64,000 nucleotides of DNA from Siderastrea radians (Eukaryota; Cnidaria; Anthozoa; Scleractinia; Rhizangiidae): positions 16,359,701-16,423,700 of the forward strand of contig OZ024888.1 of NCBI GenBank assembly GCA_964017195.1. The letters run 5' to 3'. This document shows positions 20,341 to 32,862 of the stretch, piece after piece. Below the pieces are notes generated by a model. The model was not told the DNA's origin and did no database searches. It saw only the letters and a list, made by a program, of their open reading frames with translations. Positions within the stretch are counted from its first letter, which is position 1, and every line of letters begins with the position of its first letter. A program made the position numbers and the translations under genes.

Positions 20341-23300
20341 ATGGCGTATTATCAATGGTTATCCATATTCCTGGCTGGATTTTCTTTCCTCGTGTTACGA
20401 GGTCGTTCTCAAGGTAAGCGGGTTGATTGGGAATGCTGTATCTGCCGTTATTTTGATAGAGTCAAACCTACGAGGCTCATTTTAGAAAATTTTGGACGAT
20501 GGGCAATGCGATAAGTCTTTTCATGTTAGGGGCATGCAAGGCAAGTGAACATCGTATTGTCGTTTTAGTTTTCGCCCAAAAATAACACAGACGACATGGA
20601 TTGGTTTGCACAGGGACCCCAAGGACAAATCACGCTGGCTGTGGGTTGATGGATCACAGGCTACTTACACTCACTGGTATCAAGGAGAACCGAACAATGT
20701 TGCTGAGGGATGTGGACAAATGTACACTGCGGCCCATGGGTGGAAATGGAATGATCGGGGATGTTCCGTTTCTTTTCATTATGTTTGCGAAACACCTGGT
20801 TGGTCAAAGAGCATCATTTTAGTGCTGCATGTGCATGCGTTATTTAAAATGATCAAAGCATAGATATAGAGATTGCTCCATGGAAAATGCGCGCGTACGA
20901 TTTTTATTCACGAGTTGAGTAGTATCAGAAAACGAACGAGTGAGCGCAGCGAACGAGTGAGTTTTCTGATACAACTCAACGAGTGAATAAAAAATCGTAC
21001 AAAGCATTTTCCATGTTGTAATTTGTTTATTTTATAGATACTGAGATTTTTGAAAAGCCAAATTTTGTCAATCTTACGCGCATGTTTAGGGAACCCATTC
21101 AACTGCAATGTATGCGTGTAAAACTAGAATAACTAAAACATCAGTTTCTCTTTCAAAATCAAATATTTAATGAAGTAACACAAGAAATAAAACGTCAGTT
21201 TATACCTTTACAACTTTTATAAACATTTTTCAGTTGGAAAAAAAAAACCTGACTGAGGCTTATAAGTTCAAATTTAATGTTTGTAAATCAGATATTATAA
21301 AACAGCGGAATACGCTGAATAACACAACGACAACGCAAGCGAACTATTACCAAATCAGTATAATACAACAAAGTCAAGAAAACTGTATGCAAAATTCTAC
21401 AGTGTCTTAGTCATCATCTGAATCGCTAGAGACTCTGATTCTTTTCCATTGTCGCTTTTCCGAGGGAGGAGGAAGCGGTGGCGATTGATTCACAGTGTTG
21501 ATGGTCACAGAAAACTGTCCTCCATGAATGACTGCACCCGAGAATAAAGCCATAGACTGTTGGCCAGGGTTACTGAAGCGACAGGCTCCTTCTGGTCGAA
21601 ATACAGCTGAAGTTGACGGAGTTACAGTCGGAGTGAATGGAGTGATGCTTGAACACTCACTAGAAATGTTTGCCAGTACATTTGACATATGCATTTGTTG
21701 TTTTGTGCTGAGGTGACTGTAGTTTTCAATACTTTTCAGGTTTTTGTGGCCGGAGAGCTGTGCGATTTGTGTCGGTGGCACATTATTTTCACTGAGGGTT
21801 TGAATCATTGTTTTCCTAGCGCTGTGATTGCGGAGTTTATCGTTCTGAAGACCCGCTTTCTTTGCCATTTCTTTCATAAGACCCCCGAATTTGTTGGTGC
21901 CGACCGCGTTGCATTTGAACCAGCACTTTTCAGAATTCGAAGGTTTGGATTTCATCGATACGTTGTTAACTGCAATGTAAAACGGAGCGTCGGGATCTTT
22001 CATTTTTTCCGGTCTTTTCTGAACAAAAAGTTTGTAAATTGCTACCGGATTGCTACTTTTTCGCTACCATCAGTTGAAAACATTTTTGGTGCGAAGGGCC
22101 TCACATCGCGGTGGTCGGCGTCAGTTCTTGTTTTCGTTTGGCGCTCGTTGAACTCCAAGTATTCAACACCCTGGTCTGCTTTGCACAACTTAACATCGCC
22201 CCAGCGCATATCGTGGTGCTCTTTTACTCCTCGAAGCCCAAAATGGAGGCTGTTGTTCAGCCACAGGGTGTTTAAAATGGCTTCAGGACTTGATACACCG
22301 AGGAGGCCTTTGTCGAAGAGAAGTTTTATTTCATCCTCTGTTAGAGCCACCGATGCATTAGGCTTGTTTCCTCTTCCCTGTTTCTTGAGCTGTTTCTGTT
22401 TAGACTGGAGTGTTTTTCTTAACTTTTCAAATGCTAGGACATTGATGATGCTAACTGGATAGGACTTTCTTTTAAGGTGCCTTTCAAAACTCGCTACCAT
22501 CCCTCGGAGCGAAGACGGCTCGTATTCTTGCCCTTCCTTTGTGCGGACGCTTAATATGAATTCGCTGAGAAGTTCATTCAACTCAACAGGAGGAATTTCT
22601 GCTATCTCGCGTGTTTCTCCTTTTGTTTGAAGGAACACTGTCAACAAAGCAACCTCTCGTTTTGTTTTTTTCACCGTGTTGGGGTTTTCATGCTCTTCAA
22701 TAAACGACTCAATTGTGTCGTCTAAAGACACAAAACTTGAAGCAGTTGCCTCCGCCATGTCGCCGAGACGAAAATGGACGACAATCGAAATCGCGATGCG
22801 ATGTTGTTCACTAGTGAGTTTTCGTCGTTCGCGTTTGTGATTGGACGAACGACGTTTTTCACTAGTGAGTTTTCATCGTTCGCGTTTCCTATTGGCTAAT
22901 GCATTTTACGTATCATTTTTACGTAATCTTTTTTACGTGAGGAAATCTCAGTATCTATGATATAAAAGTGTTTTCAGAACACTGTAACTGCTGTCTCTTC
23001 AATAAGCTCTAACATTGAATAGACAATTAACCAACTATTATTACCGACCTACCTACCTGCCTACCTACCCATACCTACCTACCTACCTACCTACCTACCT
23101 ACCTACCTACCTACCTACCTACCTGACTACCTTCCTACCTACCTACCTACCTACCTACCTGACTACCTACCTGACTACCTACCTACCTACCTACCTACCT
23201 ACCTACCTACCTACCAACCTACTTACCTACCTACCTAGCTACGGTTAGCCTGTCATTAATATATCGTGAAACATTTTACAGGAGTTTGTCCAAACAACTG

Positions 23301-26300
23301 GATCCAAAAACATGGGTCGTGCTATAAAATCTCATCCAGAGCCTTGAGCTGGAATGCAGCAAAGTCCGCCTGTGAAGCACTAGGATCTACGCTTGCCATA
23401 ATAAAGTCACAGGCTGAACTGCAAGCACTTGGCCCAAAAATAACACAGACGACATGGATTGGTCTGCACAGGGACCCCAGGTACAAATCACACTGGATGT
23501 GGGTTGATGGAACACAGGCTACTTACACTCACTGGTATCAAGGAGAACCGAACAATGTTGCTGAGAAATGTGGACAAATGTACACTGCGGCCTATGGGTG
23601 GAAATGGAATGATGGGGGATGTTCCTATCCTCTTCATTATGTTTGCGAAATTAAAGGTTGGTGTGAGTTCATCTAAGATTTTTCTCTTACCGAGAAAAAA
23701 AACTAGTTAAACGTTATCTGCTAAGGTCTTCGACAAATAAAATTCTCTTGCGACGTCCATTTTCTTTTGACAAAATTCATTAAAACAATCAATTGCCTGT
23801 TGTCGAGTTTTAACCAAAACAAATTTACCAGATTACATTCATTGCAGCTGTCCAAATAAATGGAAATAACTCACTTCCACTGTTGTGCCTGTATTGAAGG
23901 AAGCGATAAGTAAATTTGTCTACGTAATTTTGCACCCCTTAAATTGTGATATGGTAATCTGGTTATCGTAAACATTTGAGAATTGTCGCTTTAGTCCCTA
24001 GCCCATAGGAGAGTAGTTGTGAGCTCAATGGACCGGATTATTTTCATTTCCTCCTAATTGCATTTCTGACAACTTACTGTCCAATTCTGTCGTTAAAGGT
24101 CTCTTAACAATAAAACTGAAAATTGAAGTTGAAGGGGAGTTGCCATTTATTTTTTGTGTTACTTTAAAAAGATGAAGGATAGATTGGATTCGAAGGAAAC
24201 CCAAAAACAATGATTCAGTTGTGCTTATAATTACTCTACCATTTTTCTGAAACTGTAATTAACTGTGTTTGGCTGCAGACGGATAAGATGGAAATGGATT
24301 GTAACTTGAATAGATCGGGCCAAAGTTTTCCAGTTCTTTCCTTAAGACTTGCAAACTCACAGAAAAACTGAGTATGGTTTGTTTCCTTTTATGGAAATCA
24401 CTCTTCTTTTTAGATCATTTTCGTAGACAGCGAAAGTTACTTAGCTTTAAGGTTAATCCCAAAACGGTAAAGGTCAGGACTCATGTCTTAGCCCCTTTAA
24501 TTAAGCTCGGTATACTAAATTTTACGAACAGCCTCCACTAGAGTTCGTTATTATTTTGCTTTTTTCCCTCGAAATGCAAAAATTTTTGCTGTTATTATTG
24601 TCAGTCATGTGCCAAAAGCTTTCTCTGGGGAGGGGTGTGCGTGTGTCTCCATCCAGTTGCCTCTCATCCAAGCAAGATTATGGATCAACTTGTTCCTTTT
24701 CTTGCGCCCGTGGATACCGACTCAGCGGTCCTTTATCTACTCAGTGCGGAAAAGGAGGACTCTGGAGCCGACAAGTGGATTCAGTCGGCTGTAGAGGTTT
24801 GTATCGCTATCTTCATGATAGGATTTTTTTCGAGAAAACGCTAATAAAATTCGTCTTAATGTTATCTTTCCAAACATGTAAACCTATGTGCAATGTATTT
24901 TGCAAATGAAAGTAGACGGACAGGGGATATTTAGAACAAACAAAAGCTAGCACCCATATAAAAAGATGTTGGAAGCTAATATACATAAAAAATAGAGAAG
25001 GCTCAAGAAACTCATACCTCACTTCTGTCATATTTCATACACGCTTCTGTGTACTTTACACTTCTGCTTTCTTTAAAATCAGTTAACATCGATAACCTAA
25101 AATCTCGTATCCTTTCATCAAAAAGGTGTCAAAAGCATTGTTTTAAAGTCACTGAAGACTAACTGAACCACCGGAGATATATCCCAATCCTTTTGTCACG
25201 TGATAACTGTGACTTAGGACACGTTATGTAGTAAATCAAGAGTACCTGCATTGTATTTTGGGCTCTGTCGAATTTGTTGTGTTAAATGCGTGCGTTTTAA
25301 CTTGCCTTCTTTCATTACGTCCTTTCTTTAAAATTTAAGTTGTAAAGTGCCCGGCTCTAACTGTCAGCCGCCTCGTCAAAACTTCACCAAACAGCTGTGT
25401 ATCGTCGCAGATGAAATTCAATACCAAGTGCTCATTCACATGTTCACAGGGGTACCAGCTACAGGGTCCCTCTTACAAGCAGTGTGGGACAGATGGTCGG
25501 TGGTCAGATAGTGCTAAGGCAGTTTCATGCATTGGTGAGCTTCGTACTGCATTTTGTGGTATATTTTTCGAAACGCATTGCTTCAAACAGAAGTGTTAAT
25601 GTTAAATTATCATTCACATTGAAATTGTAGACATTGATGAGTGCTCTGTATCAAAGAATGGCGGCTGCAGTCACAAGTGTGTTAATACTGCAGGGGCCTA
25701 CAAATGTGAATGTCTAGACCCGGAGCTGAGCTTATCATCAGATAACAAGACATGTCACGGTAAATAATGCTACCTAATTAAGTGAACAGTTTTCAAAAAA
25801 CAGAACCAAAGTAGTCACTCTAATAAATAACAGCAATTACAAATAGCCCTTAAATGGAACAAATGCCACCGCGGGGAAACGCCTGTGCCAAAAATTCAAC
25901 TAGTTTTCGCTTCCGTATTACTTCTATTGGGTTGAGGAGATGGCGTGCATTTTTTTTTTTATAAAACTAGCAGAGCAGAGCAGCTATAACTAAAGCAAAC
26001 AGTCAGCGTAAACGCCTATATTTGTTCTGTTGTTAGTTTATGGTAATACGTCTCTACTGTCGACTTTCCTAGTCGTCAATGAATGTCATCAATTTTCACT
26101 TTCTCTTTTCCGCGACAACAGAAGATCACTTAATTATGGTCTCGCTTGGTTTTTTTTTTAGTATCATGTATATCATTCATTTGTTTTTATCTTTTAGCTC
26201 CAGGGGTTGATGTTCAGTGCAGCAGCAAGAATATGACTATTATCATTCCCAAGTCCCTCCTCCGTGGTATGGACCGCGATCATCTTCGACTCCTGGACAC

Positions 26301-28413
26301 CACATGCAAAGCTACGGAGACAAGCGCACACTTCTCACTCACTACACCGCTGACCGGCTGCAACACAACAAGAAGGCACACACCAACAGCTATCGTCTAC
26401 TCCAACGCAGTTTTGGAAATCCCCGTGGCAGCTGAAGATGTTGTGACGCGCGTGCGTGAAATTGAAATTCAATTCAGCTGTTTCTATTCCAAATATGGCG
26501 TTGTATCATCAGTTGGTTGGAAGCCAAGCAACAGAAAACTTCTGTTCAGCGATGAAGGCCAAGGAAACTTTACGCTCTCTTTGAACATGTTTCCTGACAA
26601 GAGATTCGTGAGTCCTTACATGAAGGATGATTTCCCTGTTGCTGTGTTGCTGCGCAAACTTCTGTTCTTTGAAGTATCAGTGACATCAGGTGACAAGCAG
26701 CTGTCAATCATCGCTGATCGATGTTTTGCAACACCCACACAGGAGCCGAAGAATCCATTAAAGTACGAGTTCATTACAAAAGGGTAAGTGAAACGGTTTT
26801 CAATTAATTGACTTTTTTTTTTTACAAAAGAGCTTATACAGCGCCTTAGTCTTTTTTCAAGATTAAATGACAGTTTCTTAGTTTCCTGCAAGGGTAAAAT
26901 ACCGTTATTACTTAAGAAAACTAGTCCAGTCTGTCTGTAACAATGCATCTCCAGTCCACGAAGGTAGTGATTAAGTAGTCACAGTATTACTGTTCAAACT
27001 GAAGCTTATTTAATTTGCTCCACGTAAAAATTACTGATTCTCTAGTGTATTTGTGTTAGTTATTGGTTGCCATTAAAGTAATGATGGAATATGGTAGAGT
27101 GCTTTCCATGGAGTTATAACTATTTTGATTGTTCACATTTCACGTCCAGGCAATATCTTATATCTTCAGTGCTTTAGTATGTCTCCATTGAGATTTGGCC
27201 ATGTGCCCGTCTTTTTTCAAGCGATTAAGTTGTTTTGGACACGCTTAGCTGCAGTCTAACTTGTCTTATCTCCCAAAAATTGCACTCAGAGTGTATTGTG
27301 TTAAAAGAACTATCACAACGAATTGTTTATCTCTTAGATGCCCAAATGACGTAACATTAAAGAACCATTCTGCACCTTCAGTCAGTGTCCAGCGGTTTAG
27401 CCTGGAAGCCTTTAAGTTCATTGCTGATCATCCATTTGTGTTCGTACACTGTCACGTGATGGTATGTAACGCCACCGACCCAAGCTCCAAGTGCAACCAG
27501 AAATGTCCTTCAAGTGGCCGAGGAAGACGAGAAGAGAACGATCACGTGACTGATGATGTGTACTCTTTGGCCCAGGGCCCACTCCACCTGGCACGTAAGA
27601 AGAGAGAGGAAAAGAGCGACAGTACTGTAGATAAGAGAGGTGAGTAATAAAATGTACAGTAATATAGTATAGATAGTCACCTAACTAGAGGACGTCCCGT
27701 GCTTTTGTGTCCTGAGGAATTATAGCCCAGCACTTGTATAGATGCAGCGGTAACTTTTCAAATTCGCAAATGCTTATCATATCTTAACAACTCAATCTCG
27801 TGAAGATGTGAAAGATCATCGCAGTTATGTTCGCAACTTAAACAGTTGCAAGAAAGGAACCCTGCAAAAACATTCAGGCTTGTACAAGAATCAAACCCAT
27901 GACCGTGCGACTACCGGTGATCTACCAACTGAGCTAACAAGCCAACTGGGAGCTGGCCATTTTGTTAGTTCGCAATAAACCCGTGAATGTGAATTTATGG
28001 TTTTCATATATTCACCTTCATTAATTCAATCTCAGTTCAAAAATGCAACATATCTGTTGTTCAAAGTTTGAGAACGGGCTAAATTGCAATGGCTTATCTG
28101 AAATGTTAAGTAAATTTCTAACCTTTTTTTTCAGATCCAGAGAAATCTTTGCAAACTATGCTTTTTTTTCCCCTAATCAAATTTCACCAGCCCCAGATTT
28201 TTTCTGTTTATTTTTTGTTCACGGTTTATTATAGGCTTTATATCTCTTATTTCAACTGATTTTTTTTTCCTTCCAGGTTCCAGTCCTGTCTTCATGACGG
28301 CGCTGTTTGTGATGTGCGTTGCTTGTTTGGCGGGAACAGTACTGATGGTGTTCAAGAAGTCACGTGACAAGCCTGTTGGGTATACTGTGCTTGCTACTGG
28401 TGATCAGAAGTGA
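20341..28413 (+). CDS. Lectin gene B: C-type lectin, two sushi, EGF, ZP domain, transmembrane protein (662 aa)
   Basis: Exons: 20341-20413 signal peptide ([20 protein letters not shown]); 23282-23656 C-type lectin, residues ~25-149; 24605-24796 and 25340-25534 sushi domains; 25631-25759 calcium-binding EGF (DIDEC...NGGCSHKC); 26198-26783 and 27338-27639 ZP domain, ~322-617; 28277-28413 transmembrane and tail, stop TGA. Coding lengths sum to 1989, an exact multiple of three, and all phases agree. The lectin keeps EPN and WND, the calcium and mannose-type sugar-binding motifs. After the ZP comes a basic site GRGRR, then [11 protein letters not shown] (external hydrophobic patch), then a membrane segment and a short tail ending LATGDQK. 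Likely a glycan-binding surface protein whose ectodomain could be cleaved and polymerise. The pairing of exon 1 with the lectin exon across the Crypton insertion is inferred. Confidence 0.8.
20574..20798 (+). pseudogene. Truncated duplicate of the lectin exon inside intron 1 of gene B
   Basis: It is nearly identical to the last two thirds of the lectin exon (from about 23431). It retains [29 protein letters not shown] and the final YVCE. The first ~150 bases, including two cysteines, are missing. The acceptor-like TTTTAG just before it would give the wrong phase. Its donor-side sequence is altered (ACACCTGGTTGG). It is not usable as an exon. Confidence 0.75.
20879..21017. repeat. Long hairpin (inverted arms of ~56 bp)
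   Basis: ATGGAAAATGC...CGTACGATTTTTATTCACG...TATCAGAAAAC is mirrored by GTTTTCTGATA...CGAGTGAATAAAAAATCGTAC...GCATTTTCCAT. The centre is GAACGAGTGAGCGCAGCGAA. It abuts the Crypton-like element on its left and may be a separate MITE. Confidence 0.7.
21034..22958 (-). mobile_element. Crypton-like tyrosine-recombinase element with 16-bp terminal inverted repeats
   Basis: ATAGATACTGAGATTT at 21034-21049 is perfectly inverted at 22943-22958. These repeats bracket a minus-strand recombinase gene. Upstream of that gene's start are two direct copies of TTCACTAGTGAGTTTTC.TCG (about 22809 and 22859), possibly promoter or binding sites. The element sits in intron 1 of gene B, in the opposite orientation. 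Confidence 0.65.
21407..22758 (-). pseudogene. Crypton/DUF3504-type tyrosine recombinase, frameshifted
   Basis: The first frame (22758-22042) starts [20 protein letters not shown]. It has an N-terminal helical region and the first catalytic Arg in [13 protein letters not shown]. The second frame (to 21407) carries [10 protein letters not shown] (HxxR) and [16 protein letters not shown], giving the later His and nucleophile Tyr. It ends in a Ser/Asp tail. The frames are offset by a small indel near 22040-22060, where GTAGC words repeat. This domain is known from Crypton transposons and domesticated vertebrate relatives (ZMYM, QRICH1). A single frameshift with otherwise open frames suggests recent decay or an assembly error. 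Confidence 0.75.
23047..23240. repeat. (CCTA)n microsatellite just upstream of the lectin exon
   Basis: About 48 mostly CCTA units with a few GACT interruptions end only ~40 bases before the lectin splice acceptor at 23280-23281 (TTTTACAG). On the + strand it is pyrimidine-rich. Open frames through it (Leu-Pro-Thr-Tyr repeats) are artefacts. Confidence 0.9.
27780..28000 (-). mobile_element. tRNA-derived SINE copy 1, in the last intron of gene B
   Basis: On the minus strand the tRNA-like head is 27943-27877: GGCTTGTTAGCTCAGTTGGT, then a B box like GGGTTTGATTC, closing TACAAGCC. After it come a CCTGAAT...TTGCAGG stem, then CAACTGTTTAAGTTG and ATAACTGCGATGATCTT. All these words recur in the same order at 52642-52780. 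The upstream leader CCAGCTCCCAGTTGGCTTG is also shared. Loop mismatches and the shared body make it a SINE, not a working tRNA gene. Confidence 0.75.
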
Positions 28414-30220
28414 AATAATTTTCACAGAAAACAACCGGACTTGACACAATTAAAGGCAACTTGAGCTTGAGATATTCTAAGACGCTGTTCAATCAATTAT
28501 GATTCTTATTGAATATAGCTATCTCTCTGCAATAACAATATACCTACATGATAAATTTTTGATTTCAGTGTCAACTTAGTTTTTTTTGAGAGAGTTGGGA
28601 TTTGATAACCATAAAATCTTGGTTATAAGACCTCTGTTTACAAAGCCAACATTCACACTTAAATCCTCGCCTCTTTAAATATTGCTGCAACTGGTTTATT
28701 ATCTTAACGATTCATTCGCTTGCACAGGTAGAAGCAAAATGTATGCATCTTAAACCAGTGCACAATTTTTTTTGCTTGACCTTGCTTTGTGTTTGAGATT
28801 CCTCTTCCTTTTCTTACCAGCTTTGGGATTCTTATAACCGAGATTTTCATGGTATCTTTAAACTGCTGCTATTGCTGTTAACTTTTTAAAAGAAAATATT
28901 CAAATGCTGTTTCCCTTTCAAGATTGTTATTTTAAAATTATCATTGTTAAAAAAGGTCGAGGGAAATTAAGAGATTTTAGACAAAAAGTGGTGATTTGTG
29001 TTCTATAGGTTTTTAGATGATTGTATGTGATTTTTATTTCCGGGAACAGTTTTCCAGGGCATTTAATTTTCATTATAATTTTACTCTTTTGGTAAAGAGG
29101 ACGGAGGAAATTTGGCCAATATGCCTGATTTGCCTTCGGTCTTTATGGATATTAACAGAAATTATCTACACTGATAACCCAAATACTGTTCATAGATTGA
29201 ATCTGACGTGGTCTTTTTTTTTAATATCTCCAGCTCAAGTAAACCATAAAAGCGTAAATTCTGAATAGCCTGCAAACTCAACTTTTGAATTGGAATACTA
29301 AACTCGTTTATTGGAGAAAGTGAGAACGTTTAGTTAAGTTTAGTTTGTAAGGCTATTTAGAATTCTACTCATCGTGATTTTAAATTCACTGGATTGTCGA
29401 AAAGAGCTCGTTGAATTAAGGGTGCGTTGCTTTTTTGCTTTTTATTGTGATAACTAGTTCTTCAAACCCGGATAAACAGAAGACCAGTGTGAGGAGTAAG
29501 TTAGAATGTCAACTAGAAACATTACTGCAGAACGGCATTGTGGAGAATACCTAACAATATAGCAGAACTGTACTTCCTACTGCTTTGCAGTGCTGTCGGA
29601 TTTCAAGATCATTTGGATTTATACCTTGCAACTTTACTTTACCACACTCTTAGAGGGGAAAGGGAAGAGAATTTACGAGAATTGGAAAAGAAAGAAGGAA
29701 GTTAAAATTGGCAGTTTTTGCTGGAAATCACAATCCTTTTTCATATTTCAGTGATGGCCTTGCCTTGAATCCCGGGATTTGAACTATTTAAGCGTAATTA
29801 TGCTAACTAGAGATAAATTGTCTTAAGCCAGCGTTGATTTAACTTCGGTGATCTTGTGTTCATCTGAAGAAACATAGATCGGAGGAACACTTTAACATTG
29901 AGGAAAGTTTTGAGAAGTCCGAAAAGTCCGAAAGAACCGTATAAATGAGAAAACACCACGTTATTGTTGAAAGTGCATACATACTAAGTTTCAAACTATC
30001 TTTTATGGACTTAAAAGATGCTTTTCATCTTAAAGGTTGTTTGTTGAGCGTGTAGATCGCAGCTGTAGTGGCTTCTTTTATTTGGGAAAAACCTTGCATT
30101 GTGTTCTCTTTTTATTGAGATGACATAAGACAACAACGGCTTATAGAGTCAATTTATTCTAGTATTAACAGCCAGGTGCAGTGTTGGGTGCTAAGTGCTA
30201 AAAATTATGAGATCAATAAA
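28414..30220 (+). other. 3' flank / putative long 3' UTR of gene B
   Basis: The first ~80 bases (ACTTGACACAATTAAAGGCA) resemble the minus-strand 3' flanks of genes C and E. The end (TGAGATCAATAAAAAA, AATAAA at 30215-30220) resembles the flank of gene C read from 38022. I see no other gene here. Confidence 0.45.
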
Positions 30221-30998
30221 AAAATTATCAATTGATTTTCATGCAATGGAAATGACTCAGTTGCTTGTTTACTGCGCAAGCGCAAGCAGTTTAATTTTGG
30301 AGGGGATTGGAGGGCTCCAATATATTTCCGGCTTTTTGTTTTAAGCCCCACGCTGTTTTTCTTTTTACCTCTGATATCAGTTTGCGTAGCAAGGGTGCTT
30401 TCAAACGTCATTTAGATAAGCCTATCAGTTCTTGTAACTTGGCCTTCTTCTTCTTATTATCCCGTGGAATATGAAAATTTTTACGGCTAGATATACGAAC
30501 GAGTTTCATGTTGACAAATATCAAAACTGTCTCAGTTTTTTTTGTGCTTTCCTTTCGCAACTGCTTCGGTTGTGTTCACAACTTCGGTGGTCTTCGTCTA
30601 TAATATAATCCCCTCAAATATCGTCACAAGACTCTTGACTGTGACTAGCTCGATTTTATTGATTTTTTCAGTACACCATATCAGTGAAACGAGTCTGGCC
30701 AGTAACGATTATACAGAGAACCGGATCAGGTAGCAACTAAGAAATATGCTGACGAATTGTATCTGCCTGACCAACAATAAGTGGCTACATGGCGACTGGC
30801 TCCTTTTCTTCGCAGTGGAATATAGGGAGTGGGGGTGATCTATCGAGATGCACGGGGTGTTACATCAAGGAAACAAGTCCCAAATTTTGATTTTGGTCAA
30901 AAAGCACCGAAACATAGGCTAGTGTAAAAACTTCAAAGAACCAATTGCTCACACGAAGTCTAAGTTGGACCTGGTTTGGGGCCGAAATCGAGGATAAC

Positions 30999-31774
30999 AC
31001 CGTAAAGTTCCGAAAGTAAAGACCCTCGTTACTTTCGGATTTAGCAGCCTTTTCCTATCGCTACTTTCGGAGGGTGGCTACTTTCGGGGGGTCGCTACTT
31101 TCGGGTAGCTAAAACGTGTACCGTACGTACATGGGCCGTTCCAAGTTACTAAAATCGCGACAAATGTCAAAACATACACATTTTTTATTTGTAGAAACTT
31201 ATTAAATGTACATGTTATTGTTTTGAATAACAATTCGAAATAATCAGTCTTTGAATAACCTACGTTAGCAGCAGTCAGTTAGCATTAATACCGGTAATAT
31301 CAAATGGTATTGTGAGCTGTTGGAGTTATTCGTTGCAGGCTTTACTTCAAATCTTTCCTCAGCTGTCGTAATCCTGTTTTGACTTTCATTTCATATGCAC
31401 ATGGAATTTCTATTCCACCACCTTGCACCCAAACACCTTCCGGGATAACGGGTATTCAGAGACGAAAGGAGTACTTTTTGAAAACAAATGTATTGTGCTT
31501 TAAGAGTTACGTATTGTCCTTTGAACAGGAATGTCAAAGATCATCATAATCATTAAAAACAATCATCGGATTAGCCTGATATAGCTTGTTATATCTATCA
31601 TTTCGGTTATTTCCTTCTAAAAAGGGAAATTACTCTTGAGGTCGCTACCTTCGGAGGGTCGTTAAATTCAGGGGGTCGCTACCTTCGGGATTTGCTAACA
31701 CCTCGGTGAAGTTTTATCGCTACTTTCGGAGGGTCGCTACTTTCGGGGGGTCTTTACTTTCTGAACTTTACGGT
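30999..31774. mobile_element. Non-autonomous DNA element with 27-bp inverted ends
   Basis: ACCGTAAAGTTCCGAAAGTA...GACCC at 30999-31025 is inverted at 31748-31774 with one mismatch. Just inside both ends lie several GGTCGCTACTTTCGG units. They have the same orientation at both ends, so they are direct subterminal repeats. There is no coding content, and no clear target duplication flanks it. Confidence 0.7.
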
Positions 31775-32501
31775 AGTGGGTCTTCATAAGCCATGTCTAA
31801 ACAGGAGAAAAGTGTATTTGTGGAACTTTGACGATCGACAGACTACAAAGGCCAAATTGTGATATTTATTCTGATGTTGCTTTAATTTGAAATCGGTTTT
31901 AGAACACGCTTTTCTTTAAACCTGTCTAAACTTCGTTAACGGAATCGGTCCAATGTGTGTAAACTGAATTTACGACAAAAATTAAACTGACTAGGGGTTT
32001 GAAAGCTTTGCAGTAGATAAAAAGCAAAGTATCTTAATTCAGGAAAAAAAAAACATTCTATTACTGGGGGAAATTAAATGCCGTTATTTCTAGTTTTGTT
32101 TCTTTCTTTACCCCAGATTCCTTTAAGTTCTATTCACTCAATCGTGTTCTCGTTTAAAAGTTTTATCGCACAGGTAAAGTTCTTAAACATCACTTTAAGC
32201 TCGGTTTGAGCTTCCGTATGCTCTGTGAAAAAGACGCTCCGTGAAAAAGCCAATTGAAGCTTTAATTGGCGGTTTACCTCCAAATTACCACAAATACAGA
32301 GGTTTCTGCAGTCCGCAAAGCAAGATGATAGAGTAAAAACTTTGTCATCCTGAGATTGGAACGTAAGCCACAAACCGCCGCAGTGTGGATGGATATAATT
32401 AATTGACCCTTGGACGTACAAGCAAACATGTACAAGGGAGGGGAGGGGATGGGAAGGGATGGATAGAAACTCCTTGCCAGATTTTTGTTGAGTCACAATA
32501 T

Positions 32502-32862
32502 CCACAGGCGGACCATTCAAACTGTTCGAGGCAGGTGAAGTCACATGGGCTATTTGATCTCTTACATTTACTGTATTTTGTAACGGCTGCTCTCGGTTAG
32601 ATTCAAGTGATCGGGAGTTTCTAAATGCCCTATAAAATACTGATTTTGCATCTTTTGATCTCAAATGTTGATATATTGTAAGCCAGATGAAGAAAGTTAA
32701 CTTACCTTGTGCTGTGGCGTTTTGAGTCGCTTGCCGCTGGTGCCCCCGTCAGAAGTAGTCTTTATCTGCTACTTTTGACGGGGGCGCCGGCGGCAAATGT
32801 GTGAGATCAAGTAGCCCACGTGACGTCACGCTGCCTCGAACAGTTTGAATGGTGCGCCTGTT
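32502..32862. mobile_element. Fold-back element with 60-bp arms and an inner hairpin
   Basis: Arm 32502-32561 (ACCATTCAAACTGTTCGAGG) is inverted at 32803-32862. A second 28-bp inverted pair lies inside at 32731-32758 and 32769-32796 (CCCCCGTCA.AAGTAG, three mismatches). Typical of a MITE; no open frame of note. Confidence 0.65.

Noticed and set aside
23015..23248. Open frame of Leu-Pro-Thr-Tyr repeats
   Set aside because: It is the (CCTA)n microsatellite read in one frame.
26616..26948. Minus-strand open frame opposite the ZP exon
   Set aside because: It is a shadow of the conserved ZP coding exon. Similar antisense frames occur in genes C and E.
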